A stretch of 64,000 bases of DNA from Bryobacteraceae bacterium (GTDB lineage Bacteria; Acidobacteriota; Terriglobia; Bryobacterales; Bryobacteraceae), in assembly GCA_025056455.1 (NCBI GenBank), contig JANWVY010000002.1:668737-732736 (forward strand), in the 5' to 3' direction. Both the position numbers and the translations under genes were made by a program. Below are positions 26,668 through 36,535 of this stretch, one piece after another (within the stretch, counting starts at the first letter, position 1; every line of letters begins with the position of its first letter). The notes under the pieces were generated by a model. That model had not been told where the DNA came from, ran no database searches, and saw only the letters and a list, made by a program, of their open reading frames with translations.

Positions 26668-27588
26668 CTAAAACGCGGTGAATCTGCGGAACTCTTCAAA
26701 CCGCTGGTCGATTTCTGCCCGGCTCAGGGTGCGGAAACGGTCAGGACCAAACCGCTCGCAGCAAAAGCTGCCCATGACGGAGCCATAAACCACCGCTCGG
26801 CCCAGGACTTTGGGGTCGATTGGTCCCTGCCGCGGGTCCACGCCCGCCTCGGCTAGCGCGCCCATAAATCCGCCTGCAAAACAATCCCCGGCTCCTGTGG
26901 GATCCTGCACATCGTCCAGCAAGTAGCCAGGCACGGCGAAATAGCCCTCGGGATGGAACAGTAAGGCGCCATACTCGCCGCGCTTAATAATCAGCGATTT
27001 CGGACCGAGTTCCAAGATTTTGCGGGCTGCCCGGCCGAGGTGGCTTTCGCCGGAAAGCAGTCTCGCCTCTTCGTCGTTGATGAGCAGAAAATCCCACTGG
27101 CGGATTGTGTTTAACAGCTCGTCGCGGAAATCCTGGATCCAAAAATTCATCGTATCGCCGCCGATGAGCCGCACCTGGCCATTCATTTGCCGAGCGACGC
27201 TTTGCTGGAGCCCCGGCTGGATGTTGCCAAGCAGCACATAGGGTTGCGAGCGGTAATGGGGCGGAAGCTGGGGATCGAAACTTGCGAAAACATTGAGATC
27301 AGTACGCAGCGTGGTGCGGCTGTTCATGTCTTGCGAGTAGACGCCTTGCCAGTAGAAGGTCTTGCCCGGAACGCGCTCGAGCCCGCTCAAATCAATGTCT
27401 CGAGAGGCCAGCCATTGGAAATCTTCTTCGGCGAAGTCCTCGCCAACCACTGCCACGATCTTGACATGCGTAAAGTAACTCGCTGCAAGAGAAATGTAAG
27501 TGGCCGCACCGCCCAAAATGCGGTCCACTTTACCACGAGGTGTTTCTACCCCGTCATAGGCTACGGATCCAACGACAACCAAAGACAT
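26668..27588 (-). CDS. PfkB-family sugar kinase
   Basis: 306 residues of the ribokinase fold: N-terminal VVVGSVAYDGVETP, GGAATYISLAASYF (substrate-side glycines), and the ATP/anion-hole signature DPTGAGDCFAGGFMGAL with the catalytic Asp. The substrate cannot be fixed; members phosphorylate ribose, fructose-6-P, adenosine, tagatose-6-P and others. I start at the ATG at 27588 (AGAGG just upstream); an ATG four codons earlier is equally possible. First gene of the four-gene operon ending in the UDP-sugar dehydrogenase. Confidence 0.88.
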   Translation of the reverse strand: MSLVVVGSVAYDGVETPRGKVDRILGGAATYISLAASYFTHVKIVAVVGEDFAEEDFQWLASRDIDLSGLERVPGKTFYWQGVYSQDMNSRTTLRTDLNVFASFDPQLPPHYRSQPYVLLGNIQPGLQQSVARQMNGQVRLIGGDTMNFWIQDFRDELLNTIRQWDFLLINDEEARLLSGESHLGRAARKILELGPKSLIIKRGEYGALLFHPEGYFAVPGYLLDDVQDPTGAGDCFAGGFMGALAEAGVDPRQGPIDPKVLGRAVVYGSVMGSFCCERFGPDRFRTLSRAEIDQRFEEFRRFTAF

Positions 27589-27869
27589 GACCTCTGTCAT
27601 TGTCCCATTGGCGGACAGAAGGCGACAACTGCCGGGCGGAGGGGAGTGGTAAGAAGCAACCCCTGCAAACTCGAAAATGGCCTGCCAGCGTTACGGGCGT
27701 GCCTCCCTGGGCGCCGCCTAGGGTGTTTCTTGCGGCCCGGCGCCGGCATTGTGGCAACCTGTGTCTCATTGTGTCCATCCAACCCAACCGAAAACTGGCT
27801 CATCCGCCCAACCGCTTCAGATTGTGTTGGCATCCAATGGTATTTGATTTGCTGCTTCAGTGCCTGCTG

Positions 27870-28412
27870 ATGCGGTTTCTGGCTGTGATCCTCGTCCAGC
27901 TTTTGGTCCTTAGCGGCCTCGCCTCCGCGGCTACGCTCGAGAAGCTGAGCTTGGAGGAGATGATCCAGAAATCGACCGAGATTGTTTCCGGAACGGTGAC
28001 GGGTTCTTCCACCCTCCAGCGAGGTCCGGTGATTTACACGCGATACCGGATCCGCGTCTCCGACCAATGGAAGGGGGCGCCGGCCAAGGAGCTGGAGGTG
28101 CACGTGCCTGGAGGAAAGCTGGGCTCGCTGTCGCAAACCTTTTCCGGTGCGCCGAGACTTCAGGAGGGCACGGAATATGTGTTTTTTCTCTGGAGCAGCC
28201 GCTCAGGTTTGACGCAAGTCATCGGCTTATCGCAAGGGCTGTTTGGATTGAAACGAGAGAGCTCCGGCGAAATTACGTTGATCCGTCAAGCCTCGGGGGA
28301 AATGATGCTCGATTCATCAGGAAGATTGGTGGAGGATACGCCGGTGAGCATGCGATTGCGCGAGATGGTCGATCGTATTCATCGCACGCTCGCCGGCGGA
28401 ACGCAGCGGTAA
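27870..28412 (+). CDS. secreted hypothetical protein paired with a matrixin protease
   Basis: 180 residues: signal peptide MRFLAVILVQLLVLSGLASA, then an all-beta domain beginning with LSLEEMIQKSTEIVSGTV and containing YTRYRIRVSDQWKG and LQEGTEYVFFLW. The pattern (a strand pair binding a short linear motif, then a hydrophobic VFFLW strand) recurs in Solibacter-type secreted proteins; I know of no function. It precedes a matrixin-family metalloprotease by 144 bp, so an inhibitor, chaperone or substrate role is possible. The frame is open to 27600 but upstream residues are not protein-like; an ATG at 27837 is the alternative start. Confidence 0.7.
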   Translation: MRFLAVILVQLLVLSGLASAATLEKLSLEEMIQKSTEIVSGTVTGSSTLQRGPVIYTRYRIRVSDQWKGAPAKELEVHVPGGKLGSLSQTFSGAPRLQEGTEYVFFLWSSRSGLTQVIGLSQGLFGLKRESSGEITLIRQASGEMMLDSSGRLVEDTPVSMRLREMVDRIHRTLAGGTQR

Positions 28413-28556
28413 CCTCCCTGGGTCTGGATCGGGAAGTGAACAGCGGGTCTCGCAACCCGAAAGGAACCGAGTGGTGGTCATCGGGACCAGGCGTTTTCCT
28501 AGCTGCGCTGTTTTTGTAGCTGCGCCCGGTCCCGAGCGAGAAGTGGAAAGACGGCG

Positions 28557-31109
28557 ATGATGTTAAAAAAGCACGTCTTGGTTCTCCTTTGCGCTGGGGT
28601 GGGTCTCTGCCCCAGCGCGTGGGGATACTACCACTTTGTCCGCTACCTGAGCCGCACCGCTCCGTTTGTCGCCGCGCCCGAGAAATTTGACCTCAATGCC
28701 CTTCCCAACCGCACTTTGAACTTCTACGTTTCTGAAGTAGGCCCAACAGGTTACGTCGCCGGGGATAGTTTTGCGAGCGTGGTCAGCCAAATCCGCCAGG
28801 CCGCGAAAGTGTGGACCGACGTTCCGACAAGTGACTTGCAGTTGAATTTTGGTGGCCTGTTACCGCCTGGGACCTCGAGTTCGGGACCAGCCATCGATGT
28901 GGTCTTTAGCGACGACATCCCGCCTGGATTGCTGGCTCTCGGAGGACCAACTTCGCGGGGCGAAATCGTTGGACAAGGGCCGGGCAGCCCCTTTTATCCC
29001 ATCACGCGCTCAGTGGTTATTCTGCGGCGGAATCTGGCCGACCTGCCTGCCGATAGCCGGGCCAGCTTTCTTGATGGCTTTTTCCTCACCCTCGCACACG
29101 AATTTGGGCACGCCATTGGCTTGCAGCACACGCTGACCTCAAGCCTCATGTCCACTTCCATCACGCGTGGCGTCACGAAGGCGAAGCCCTTGAGCGCCGA
29201 TGATGTCGCTGGCGTTTCGCTCCTGTACCCTGCGCCCACATTCTTGGCGAGCACGGGATCGATTTCGGGCAGGGTCACCATGGCAGGCGTAGGCGTGAAT
29301 CTGGCTTCGGTGGTAGCCATACCGCCCTCGGGCGCTGCCATCAGTACGCTCACTCATCCGGATGGCACCTATCGAATCGATGGAATCCCACCGGGGCAGT
29401 ACCACCTCTACGTCCATCCGCTTCCCCCTGCGGGGCTGGATGAGGCCAGTCCTGCCAACATTGTGTTGCCCCTAGGGCCAGACCAGCGCCCGTTTCCCCT
29501 CAGCCCTAGTTTTGAAACACAGTTTTATCCAGGAACGCGGGACCCGGTGGTCGCTGTGCCGGTGATGGCGGGCAGCACCCTAGAAAACTTGAACTTTCAG
29601 GTTGTCCGCCGCAACGCGCCGGCCATCTGGAATGTTCAAAGCTACGGCTTCATTGGACAGAATGTCATCCGCCCGCCCATGCTGAGTCGCGCCAGCGGCC
29701 GCGGCCTGGTGGTAGCAACAGGAGTTGGTCTGATGGCCAACCCCACCACACTCACCCCCGGCCTTTCCGTAACTCCCATTGGTGGTTCGGCAGCCTTGGT
29801 GAGCGGCAGTTTACGGCCCTATTCCCCGTCCTATCTTCAGATGGAGTTCTCGCTCAATCCCTTCTCTAGCGAGGGTCCTCAGCACTTGGTCTTCTCCGCC
29901 AATAATGATATCTACGTCCTGCCTTCGGCGTTTCATATCACCCTCAAAGGGCCTCCCTCGATTGCGAGCGCCGCAAACACGGTCGATGCCTCAGGTGCCC
30001 GGGTCGTTGCCCTGACGGGCTCCAACCTCGGCCCGGATACTCGCATTTTCTTTGACGGGCATCCGGCCGCGATCCGATCCGTGGACGAGCAGGCGGGGCG
30101 AATGATTGTTGTGCCGCCTCCGGCCCCTCCTGGGCATCGAGCCGCAATCGTCGCTCTCAATGCAGACGGGCAGACGTCCGGATTCGCCCAAGGACCCAAT
30201 GTCACCACCTACTCCTACGACGCAGGTGAGCCCGCCTCTTTGAGCTTGTCGCCGAATGCCTTACCCGCCGGATCCGAGGGGATGGTGGAGATCCAGGTTC
30301 CAGGCGCCAACCTCATCGACGGCTTGGCCAAGCTTGGCTTCGGGACCTCGGAAGTCACCGTCCGGCGGGTTTGGGTGGTGAGTCCCACCCGGCTGATCGC
30401 CAATGTCATGGTGAGTCCGACTGCAAACGGCCCCACCTCGGTGAGCGTGGTAAACGGTCTTCAACTCATCCACCAGAGCGCGGCTTTTGTAGCCCTGCCC
30501 TCCAACCCGCGGCTGATCCATGTATTCCCCCAAGCCTTGAATCCCACCACCGGTCAAGCGTTTGTACAGGCGGGCAGTCCCGCCATGGTGCTGGTGCACA
30601 ACCTCCCGGCTGGAACTTCCGCAGCAAGCGTGACGCTGACCTTAAACGATGTCCCCATTCCCGTGACTGCTCTGAACGGGAACCAGTTGCTATTTCAGAT
30701 TCCGAGTGGTTTCCCTTCCGGCCCTGCGACTTTACGCATCCGCGTCGGTGCCGAATCCTCTCAGCCCGTGGCGATCGCCATCGAGCAGCCTCCCCCAGTC
30801 ATTCTTGCCATCCAGAATGGCGGGCAGCCTGTGGACGCAAGCCGGCCTGCTCGCCCGGGCGATTGGGTAACGCTGCTCGTTGCTGGTTTGATTCCCGACG
30901 CCTTCAGCGGCCAGGTCGAAGTCTCTCGCTTGTCCATTTCTGTCGGCGGCGTTACCCACCCCGTTCATTCGGTCCAGCCGGCGGCATCGCCCGGTCAACT
31001 CCAGGTTGTCTTCTTGCTCACCTCCGCAGTTCCGTCTGGACTTCAACCTTTGTCGCTCTCGCAAGATGGCCGGGTTTCTCTAGCGGCCAGCCTGCCCGTG
31101 CAGCGGTAG
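28557..31109 (+). CDS. secreted matrixin-type metalloprotease with TIG/TIGR03437 domains
   Basis: 850 residues. A signal peptide (to ~23) is followed by a zinc metalloprotease domain with HEFGHAIGLQH (residues 181-191: zinc His, catalytic Glu), then a short Met-turn region containing SLMSTSI. A carboxypeptidase-regulatory-like beta domain (~240-300, GRVTMAGVGVN; DGTYRIDGIPPGQYHL), several TIG/IPT-like beta repeats (~370-740) and a TIGR03437-like C-terminal module (~745-850) complete it. It is probably an exported surface protease. Two tandem ATGs start the gene at 28557/28560. It follows a 180-residue secreted protein of unknown function. Confidence 0.85.
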   Translation: MMLKKHVLVLLCAGVGLCPSAWGYYHFVRYLSRTAPFVAAPEKFDLNALPNRTLNFYVSEVGPTGYVAGDSFASVVSQIRQAAKVWTDVPTSDLQLNFGGLLPPGTSSSGPAIDVVFSDDIPPGLLALGGPTSRGEIVGQGPGSPFYPITRSVVILRRNLADLPADSRASFLDGFFLTLAHEFGHAIGLQHTLTSSLMSTSITRGVTKAKPLSADDVAGVSLLYPAPTFLASTGSISGRVTMAGVGVNLASVVAIPPSGAAISTLTHPDGTYRIDGIPPGQYHLYVHPLPPAGLDEASPANIVLPLGPDQRPFPLSPSFETQFYPGTRDPVVAVPVMAGSTLENLNFQVVRRNAPAIWNVQSYGFIGQNVIRPPMLSRASGRGLVVATGVGLMANPTTLTPGLSVTPIGGSAALVSGSLRPYSPSYLQMEFSLNPFSSEGPQHLVFSANNDIYVLPSAFHITLKGPPSIASAANTVDASGARVVALTGSNLGPDTRIFFDGHPAAIRSVDEQAGRMIVVPPPAPPGHRAAIVALNADGQTSGFAQGPNVTTYSYDAGEPASLSLSPNALPAGSEGMVEIQVPGANLIDGLAKLGFGTSEVTVRRVWVVSPTRLIANVMVSPTANGPTSVSVVNGLQLIHQSAAFVALPSNPRLIHVFPQALNPTTGQAFVQAGSPAMVLVHNLPAGTSAASVTLTLNDVPIPVTALNGNQLLFQIPSGFPSGPATLRIRVGAESSQPVAIAIEQPPPVILAIQNGGQPVDASRPARPGDWVTLLVAGLIPDAFSGQVEVSRLSISVGGVTHPVHSVQPAASPGQLQVVFLLTSAVPSGLQPLSLSQDGRVSLAASLPVQR

Positions 31110-31232
31110 TTCCAAGCTGCTTCCAGACATTTTTCCCATTCAACGTGCGAGCAACCGTAGAGCGGGTCTCGCCCAGTTGAGCCTTGAACCTAGCGATGGC
31201 GATGGCGCCAGCGTGCGCGCCGGCTGCTGCGT

Positions 31233-32234
31233 TTACCGCCGCTCGGTCAGGGTTACGGGCGTCGTGGTTTTGAAGTTCAACTTGGTCTCGACGGGGAGGA
31301 CGACCTCTTTACCTCGCGTCGCAAGAACAACGCCCGTGCCCGCGGCAGCACCCGAGCTGGCGCCAATGGCTGCGCCCTTGCCACCGCCAAAAATAGCACC
31401 CAGGGCCGCGCCCACCGCTGCTCCGGCGGCAACTTTCGCTGCGTCATTTTTCCGCGAGGTTTCGCCTTCTTTGCCGAAAATTTCCGTGTGTATCGGCACT
31501 CGCTGGCCATCCGAGGAATAAAAGTGGGTTAGTTCCAAGGATAAGCGCGAGACACCCTTTACGCGACCGGCCGGTACCGCTTCCACCACCCGGCCTTCTA
31601 CCTTCGCGCCGCGTTCGGCGACCACAAAACCCTCGGCCACCAGAGGCTCCACCAGCGTGGCCTGAAAGGTCTGGCCAGCGGATTTGGCTTCGCTCGAGAG
31701 GGTCTCTGCTAACCGTACAGAGAGCACAGTGCCGGCTGGAAGCGTCACGCGGTTGGGCTCGGGCCGGGGCTCAGGCTTCGGCGGGGGAGCAGGTTCGGGC
31801 TCGCGCGAGCTTGCTCCCACTGCCGGGGCAGGCAAACTCGTTGCCGCCGGTGACGACGCCCCTGGCGATCCGCCCAGCCCTGGATTCGAAGCATTCGTCC
31901 CCGTGGTGGCCGCTGGCGCCCCAGACGGACTCGCTTCCCCGCGTGGAATCGTTTGAGATGTCCCCGAAGCTACCGGAGCGGCGATTTCAGGTTTCTCGGT
32001 GCGGGAGGCCGTCAGCATCGCGCGCCGCTTCCGGTCCACTGGCTCGACACGGCTGGCTTCTGCCGGTAACGGTTGAGAGGGTGCTTCCCGGGATTCCGTG
32101 ACTGAGACGGTTTCCTGGGAAATTACCTGAGAGGTTGGGGGCGCTTCCGACGACTCTCTCTTTGCCGTGACGATCACCGCGGCGATCATCGCTGCGAGCG
32201 CTGCCCCTGCGCTAAAAGCCATCCACGGTTTCAT
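31233..32234 (-). CDS. membrane-anchored protein with C-terminal glycine-zipper segment
   Basis: 333 residues: N-terminal anchor (AFSAGAALAAMIAAVIVTA), a long low-complexity linker rich in Pro, Ser, Ala and Glu (residues ~30-160), then a beta region (PNRVTLPAGTVLSVRLAETLSS; EVFGKEG-like). The C-terminal glycine-zipper stretch is AAGAAVGAALGAIFGG, continuing KGAAIGASSGAAAG, before the last strands. Glycine-zipper 2TM segments occur in outer-membrane and envelope-spanning proteins, so an envelope structural role is inferred. The ATG at 32234 has AGGAGG at ideal spacing; the reading frame above it is not used. Confidence 0.75.
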   Translation of the reverse strand: MKPWMAFSAGAALAAMIAAVIVTAKRESSEAPPTSQVISQETVSVTESREAPSQPLPAEASRVEPVDRKRRAMLTASRTEKPEIAAPVASGTSQTIPRGEASPSGAPAATTGTNASNPGLGGSPGASSPAATSLPAPAVGASSREPEPAPPPKPEPRPEPNRVTLPAGTVLSVRLAETLSSEAKSAGQTFQATLVEPLVAEGFVVAERGAKVEGRVVEAVPAGRVKGVSRLSLELTHFYSSDGQRVPIHTEIFGKEGETSRKNDAAKVAAGAAVGAALGAIFGGGKGAAIGASSGAAAGTGVVLATRGKEVVLPVETKLNFKTTTPVTLTERR

Positions 32235-32372
32235 CGAATGTCCTCCTTTTGCTCCGTCTCCTCCGCCCGCGAGCAAATTCCTGCTCCTAGGCTAACAAAC
32301 GTATGGAGAACAATAGGAGTTGCGACCAGTTTGAGCAGCGCCTTCTGAGATCGCCTCTTCCGAACCCTCGCC

Positions 32373-33401
32373 TCACGGCTTGGAAACCAGCGGGGCCACC
32401 GAAACCAACCCGATCCCCACCACAACTGTAAGCAAAGAAAGCCAAACCAGGGAACGCGTGCGGCGGCTCGAGCCCTGAAATTCCCTCCAGACTAGGAGCC
32501 CGGACAGACTCGCCACCACTACGGGAGCGTAAGCCAGCAGGTTAGCCACCGCTGGATTTAAGACCACTCGCTGGGAATCGCCAGCCGGCGATGCGGCCAG
32601 AAAAGAACAAGTAGCGCCTGCCATCCAAATGGCTCCGCCCAGAAGACCCAGTAGATGCAGCCGTAAGTTGCCCCGAAAATAGTCCCCAAAACTCAAGGCC
32701 TGGCCTTCAATCGGTAAATTCATGAAATAAATGTTGAACACGAAAGTGGAGAAAAACACACCCACAGCAATCGTGAAGGCCAGTGTATAGGGCCCCAATC
32801 CGATATCTCCTGATTTGGCGAAGCCGGCCACAGGAGGGAAAGCAGTCATCAACACGCCTGAGGCGGCACTCACTGCGATTGCTTTACCAATCCCTAATTT
32901 TTTTTTGCTGGGACTCGTTTCCTTTCGAAAGGAGGAGAAAGCAAGCGCTGCCAGCACAGCCGCAAGCAGCAAAAGCGTCGCGCCACCAAGAACCAAGGCC
33001 GCGTTTTGTTTGCCCTGCCAAAAGTAGGCGGTAACGCTCGACAGGCTTACCGTCAAACTCGCTGAAATTAGGAATGCCGTCGCGAGACCTGCCACCGAGA
33101 CGCCTGCCATCAGCAGCATATTGGCCAGATTAAAAACTCCACCCGCAATCACTCCCAGTCCAATTTGCCGTTTTCCGGTTACAGACAAGTTGTCCGCAAA
33201 CGATAGCTCCGAGCCAAAGCTGCCAAGCGTAAAGGCGGAAATCATCGCAGTAAGCAACATACCCAAAGCGAAGTCAAAGTAAAAAAGCTCATAGCGCCAC
33301 TTCCCTCCGGCCGCTTTGAAGGTGTTGGCCCAGGCGCCGAGCAGAAGCATCGAAGCCACGGCAAGCAGCAAAACTCCAAACTGAGTGGTGGGCAGGATCA
33401 T
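32373..33401 (-). CDS. DMT-superfamily transporter (GRP/ureide permease-like)
   Basis: 342 residues with about ten membrane helices. N-terminal MILPTTQFGVLLLAVASMLLLGAWANTFK, then a family feature GKWRYELFYFDFALGMLL and the paired helices of the drug/metabolite superfamily. The pattern NTFKxxGGKWRYELFYFDF resembles bacterial relatives of plant ureide and sugar permeases. Substrate unknown; sugar, nucleoside or ureide uptake are the usual options. Start at the second-codon-pair ATG (33401) with AGGG upstream; a TTG at 33542 would add a non-hydrophobic 47-residue extension. The next gene on the other strand is a Gfo/Idh/MocA oxidoreductase. Confidence 0.8.
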   Translation of the reverse strand: MILPTTQFGVLLLAVASMLLLGAWANTFKAAGGKWRYELFYFDFALGMLLTAMISAFTLGSFGSELSFADNLSVTGKRQIGLGVIAGGVFNLANMLLMAGVSVAGLATAFLISASLTVSLSSVTAYFWQGKQNAALVLGGATLLLLAAVLAALAFSSFRKETSPSKKKLGIGKAIAVSAASGVLMTAFPPVAGFAKSGDIGLGPYTLAFTIAVGVFFSTFVFNIYFMNLPIEGQALSFGDYFRGNLRLHLLGLLGGAIWMAGATCSFLAASPAGDSQRVVLNPAVANLLAYAPVVVASLSGLLVWREFQGSSRRTRSLVWLSLLTVVVGIGLVSVAPLVSKP

Positions 33402-33631
33402 GATGTGGAACCCTGAGGTTATAATGCAGCCAATCGCTGGGTCAAGAGTCTCACCAGAGCAGGCCGCGCGCACGCTGAGTCTAACGACTGCCGAAGTCAA
33501 AGCCTCTGCTGCCCACTCCACGGCTTGAGGCAAGATCGGCAACGAGACGGTAACGTCAGTCCTGGGTCATCCCGGTCCCAGCCGTTTTGCGCGTACTCCG
33601 GATCCTCTTTTCGCTGTGTCACAATCAGGGC

Positions 33632-34696
33632 ATGCATCCCACTAGGCGGAACATGTTGACGAGCATCGCACTTGCCCCGGCCGCAACGGCGGCCATTCGA
33701 CTGCCTTCCAAGGTGCGGCTCGGACTCCTGGATCTGGAGGGACATGTCGGCGAAGTCATCCGCCCCCTCGAGCAACTGCCGGATGTTGAGGTGGTGGCGA
33801 TCGCGCATGCCAGCGCTGCGACCGTGCACAAGCATCAAGCCGCCAACCCGCGCTTAGCCTCTGCGAAGCACTACACCGACTACCGGCGCATGTTGGAATC
33901 CGAAAAGCTGGACATAGTTTCCGTTTGCACGCCCAACGGGCCGCGAGCGGCGGCGATTTTGGATTGTCTGGCGCACAAGGTCCACGTGATTGCCGAAAAA
34001 CCCCTCGCTCTCAACCGGGAAGATCTCGAAAAAATCCGCCGTGCCCTGGTCTCCGCGGGCACGCGGCTCAGCACTCTGCTCCCTATGCGGTTTGATTCAG
34101 CCTATCTTGCCTTGCGGCGCTACGCACCAGAAATTGGCGAAGTCATCAACATCAGCTCGCAGAAATCTTACAAGGCAGGAAATCGTGTGGAGTGGATGAA
34201 ACGCCAGTCGACCTATGGCGGCACCATTCCGTGGATTGGCATTCACATGATCGATCTGATGCGCTTCACCAGCCGCCGCGAGATGACAGAGGTATTCTCC
34301 TACCGTGCGCAAATTGGAGCCCCGCCGGGAATCGGCGAGATGGAAAATACCACGGGCTCCCTCTTCCGCCTGGACAACGGCGGCGTGGCCACCTTACACA
34401 TGGATTATTGCCGTCCGGAAACCGCCCCCACGCATGGTGATGACCGGCTCAGGCTGGCGGGCACCAAGGGCGTGCTCGAGTACATGGCTGCAACCGGAGT
34501 CACTCTCATGACCGAGTCTCGCAAGCCAGAAGTAATTCGCGATCTTCCCCCAAAGCAATCGGTCTTTATCGACTTCTTGGAGCACGTCTATAATCACAAG
34601 CCAACCCTGCTCCCCTTCGAGGAAATCTATCGAGCCAACTTAATTACGATTGCTGCGCAAGAGGCGGCCGTGACGGGCCGCGTCATCCGCATTTGA
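33632..34696 (+). CDS. Gfo/Idh/MocA-family oxidoreductase, Tat signal
   Basis: 354 residues. The twin-arginine signal TRRNMLTSIALAPAAT is followed by a Rossmann domain with a degraded dinucleotide loop (RLGLLDLEGHVGEVIRP), the typical EKP motif (VIAEKPLALN, catalytic-region Lys), and a second domain with GGTIPWIGIHMIDLMRF. The His of IGIHMIDL corresponds to the catalytic His region. Likely oxidises or reduces a sugar or sugar-derivative with tightly bound NADP, exported folded via Tat. The ATG at 33632 has AGGG upstream. It shares a promoter region with the divergent DMT transporter. Confidence 0.85.
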   Translation: MHPTRRNMLTSIALAPAATAAIRLPSKVRLGLLDLEGHVGEVIRPLEQLPDVEVVAIAHASAATVHKHQAANPRLASAKHYTDYRRMLESEKLDIVSVCTPNGPRAAAILDCLAHKVHVIAEKPLALNREDLEKIRRALVSAGTRLSTLLPMRFDSAYLALRRYAPEIGEVINISSQKSYKAGNRVEWMKRQSTYGGTIPWIGIHMIDLMRFTSRREMTEVFSYRAQIGAPPGIGEMENTTGSLFRLDNGGVATLHMDYCRPETAPTHGDDRLRLAGTKGVLEYMAATGVTLMTESRKPEVIRDLPPKQSVFIDFLEHVYNHKPTLLPFEEIYRANLITIAAQEAAVTGRVIRI

Positions 34697-34704
34697 GTTC
34701 TCGA

Positions 34705-36480
34705 TCATCGCGAGGGAATCACCGGCAACAGCACGTGCGAGGCCCGCGCCCCAGCGTGGTAGATGGTTTGTGTGGCCACCTTCATCTGCGCCGACATACC
34801 AAAAGGCTCGCCCGTGTTGAGATTGCGGTCAAACTGAGGGAAGTGGCTGCTCGTAATGTCTACACGCACGCGGTGTCCCTTGAGAAAGACATTGCTCGTT
34901 CCCACCAAATCAATGGTCATCTCGTACACTTTGCCCGGTTCAAGCCACTTCGGTTTGTCCGTTCCCTCGCGGTAGCGCGCGCGCAGGATGCCCTCTGCTA
35001 CATTGATTGCCCGTCCATCAGGAAAGACGTCAACCAGCTTGGCGACAAAGTCCGTATCCACGGCATCGGAAGCAGCATAGAGCACAACCTTGACCGGACC
35101 GGTCACCTCGAGATCCTCTTTCAGGAAATCGGATGTGTAGACGAGCACGTCATGACGGCTTTCAATGGGCCGTTGATCGACAGGACCAGCCACCGTCGGG
35201 GCGCCGCAGCAATTATTCCCACCGAGCGATGGAACCGGATTGGCAGGATCGTAGCGATAGGTGTCGGGCGGCGAGTCTGAGCCTGGCGGATCCCAGGACA
35301 GCGCTCCGTCGCCGCGATCGCTGTTGGCGTGTCCTCCACTGTGAAAGTACATTTTGCGGTACTGTGTTCGCGCGAGTGGATACTCGTTTTCGCGGCGCCA
35401 TTCATTTCGTCCCATCACAAATAAGGTGACGGGCGGCTCCCGGCTGATTCCATCGTCGACACCCTTTAACCAGTAGTCAAAGAAGCGCAGCGTGGCGGCG
35501 TCTTCGGCCACCAGGGCCTGCGGTCCAAAATCGATTTGACCAAACTTCTGAGAAGCTCCATGGCCCCACGGACCAATTAGCATGCGGCTGCCGCGCCGGG
35601 CCGCCTCGCTTCCTCCCCGGCGGCTCATGCCGGCGTAGCCCCGCAAGGTGCCCTGGCTGAAGATGTCAAACCAGCCGCCAATCGTGTACACGGGCACGGT
35701 GATTTGTTCGTAGATCTCCTCGACGCTCAGCTTGCGCCAGTAATCGTCGTAGTCAGGATGGCGGATCCAATCGCGGTAGAACTGCGCGTTGCGTCCAGCG
35801 AGCTTCTGCATCGTGTCAAGCGGCAAATGCCACAGCAGGCGCTCGTAGCTAATGGCATCCACGCCAGGCAAGCCATGCGGACCCGTATTCTGCATAATGC
35901 GCGACTCCTGCCGCACTGGCCCCCAACCAAAATTGAACGCCAACCGCCAGCCTCCATTCAGCGTGATCCAATCGTGGTAAATGCTGACCGAAGCAACCCG
36001 AGGAGCAATGCAAACCAAGTGCGGCGGTTTCGCCGAAGCCGCTCGCCATTGAACTTGACCGAGATAGGAGCCACCCTCCATCCCAACTTTGCCGTTCGAC
36101 CAGGGCTGCCGGGCGGCCCATTCAACCGTGTCATAACCATCGTCGATGTCGTCCCGGAACGGCTCCCATCGCCCCTCGGATTCGTGGCGTCCTCGCACAT
36201 CCTGCAAAACGTAAACGTAGCCTCGCTGCGAATAAAACACCGCATCCTTGTAGGCTGCCGGCGCACGCTCTGTGCTATAGGGCGTACGCGACACAATGAC
36301 GGGGTACTTGCCGGGCTTTGCCGGACGGTAAACATCGGCATACAGCGTCACGCCATCGCGCATCTTCACCGGAACCAGGTTCTCCAGCACGATGTCGTTG
36401 GTAGGGGGATAAGCAGGCGGAAAACTGACTTCCGCAGCGCGGGCCAGCACCCAGCACCCAGCAACAAGCAGCAATCGCAT
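34705..36480 (-). CDS. CocE/NonD-family hydrolase, secreted
   Basis: 591 residues with a signal peptide (MRLLLVAGCWVLARA), an N-terminal alpha/beta-hydrolase domain of the X-Pro dipeptidyl-peptidase S15 type (YADVYRPAKPGKYPVIVSRTPY; RGRHESEGRWEPF; nucleophile in GGSYLGQ), and a C-terminal jelly-roll domain of the S15/CocE type from about residue 420. Members hydrolyse esters (cocaine esterase), amides or N-terminal X-Pro dipeptides. Substrate not determinable. It ends 8 bp beyond the convergent Gfo/Idh gene and is head-to-head with the amidase gene. Confidence 0.9.
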   Translation of the reverse strand: MRLLLVAGCWVLARAAEVSFPPAYPPTNDIVLENLVPVKMRDGVTLYADVYRPAKPGKYPVIVSRTPYSTERAPAAYKDAVFYSQRGYVYVLQDVRGRHESEGRWEPFRDDIDDGYDTVEWAARQPWSNGKVGMEGGSYLGQVQWRAASAKPPHLVCIAPRVASVSIYHDWITLNGGWRLAFNFGWGPVRQESRIMQNTGPHGLPGVDAISYERLLWHLPLDTMQKLAGRNAQFYRDWIRHPDYDDYWRKLSVEEIYEQITVPVYTIGGWFDIFSQGTLRGYAGMSRRGGSEAARRGSRMLIGPWGHGASQKFGQIDFGPQALVAEDAATLRFFDYWLKGVDDGISREPPVTLFVMGRNEWRRENEYPLARTQYRKMYFHSGGHANSDRGDGALSWDPPGSDSPPDTYRYDPANPVPSLGGNNCCGAPTVAGPVDQRPIESRHDVLVYTSDFLKEDLEVTGPVKVVLYAASDAVDTDFVAKLVDVFPDGRAINVAEGILRARYREGTDKPKWLEPGKVYEMTIDLVGTSNVFLKGHRVRVDITSSHFPQFDRNLNTGEPFGMSAQMKVATQTIYHAGARASHVLLPVIPSR

Positions 36481-36535
36481 GGTGGGAATTCTACCTCACC
36501 AGCGAAGCCTCATTGTTTCATACGATGAGAAAGGA

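Noticed and set aside
34693-35280. 195-codon plus-strand frame
   Set aside because: Antisense to the CocE hydrolase, which has a complete catalytic domain.
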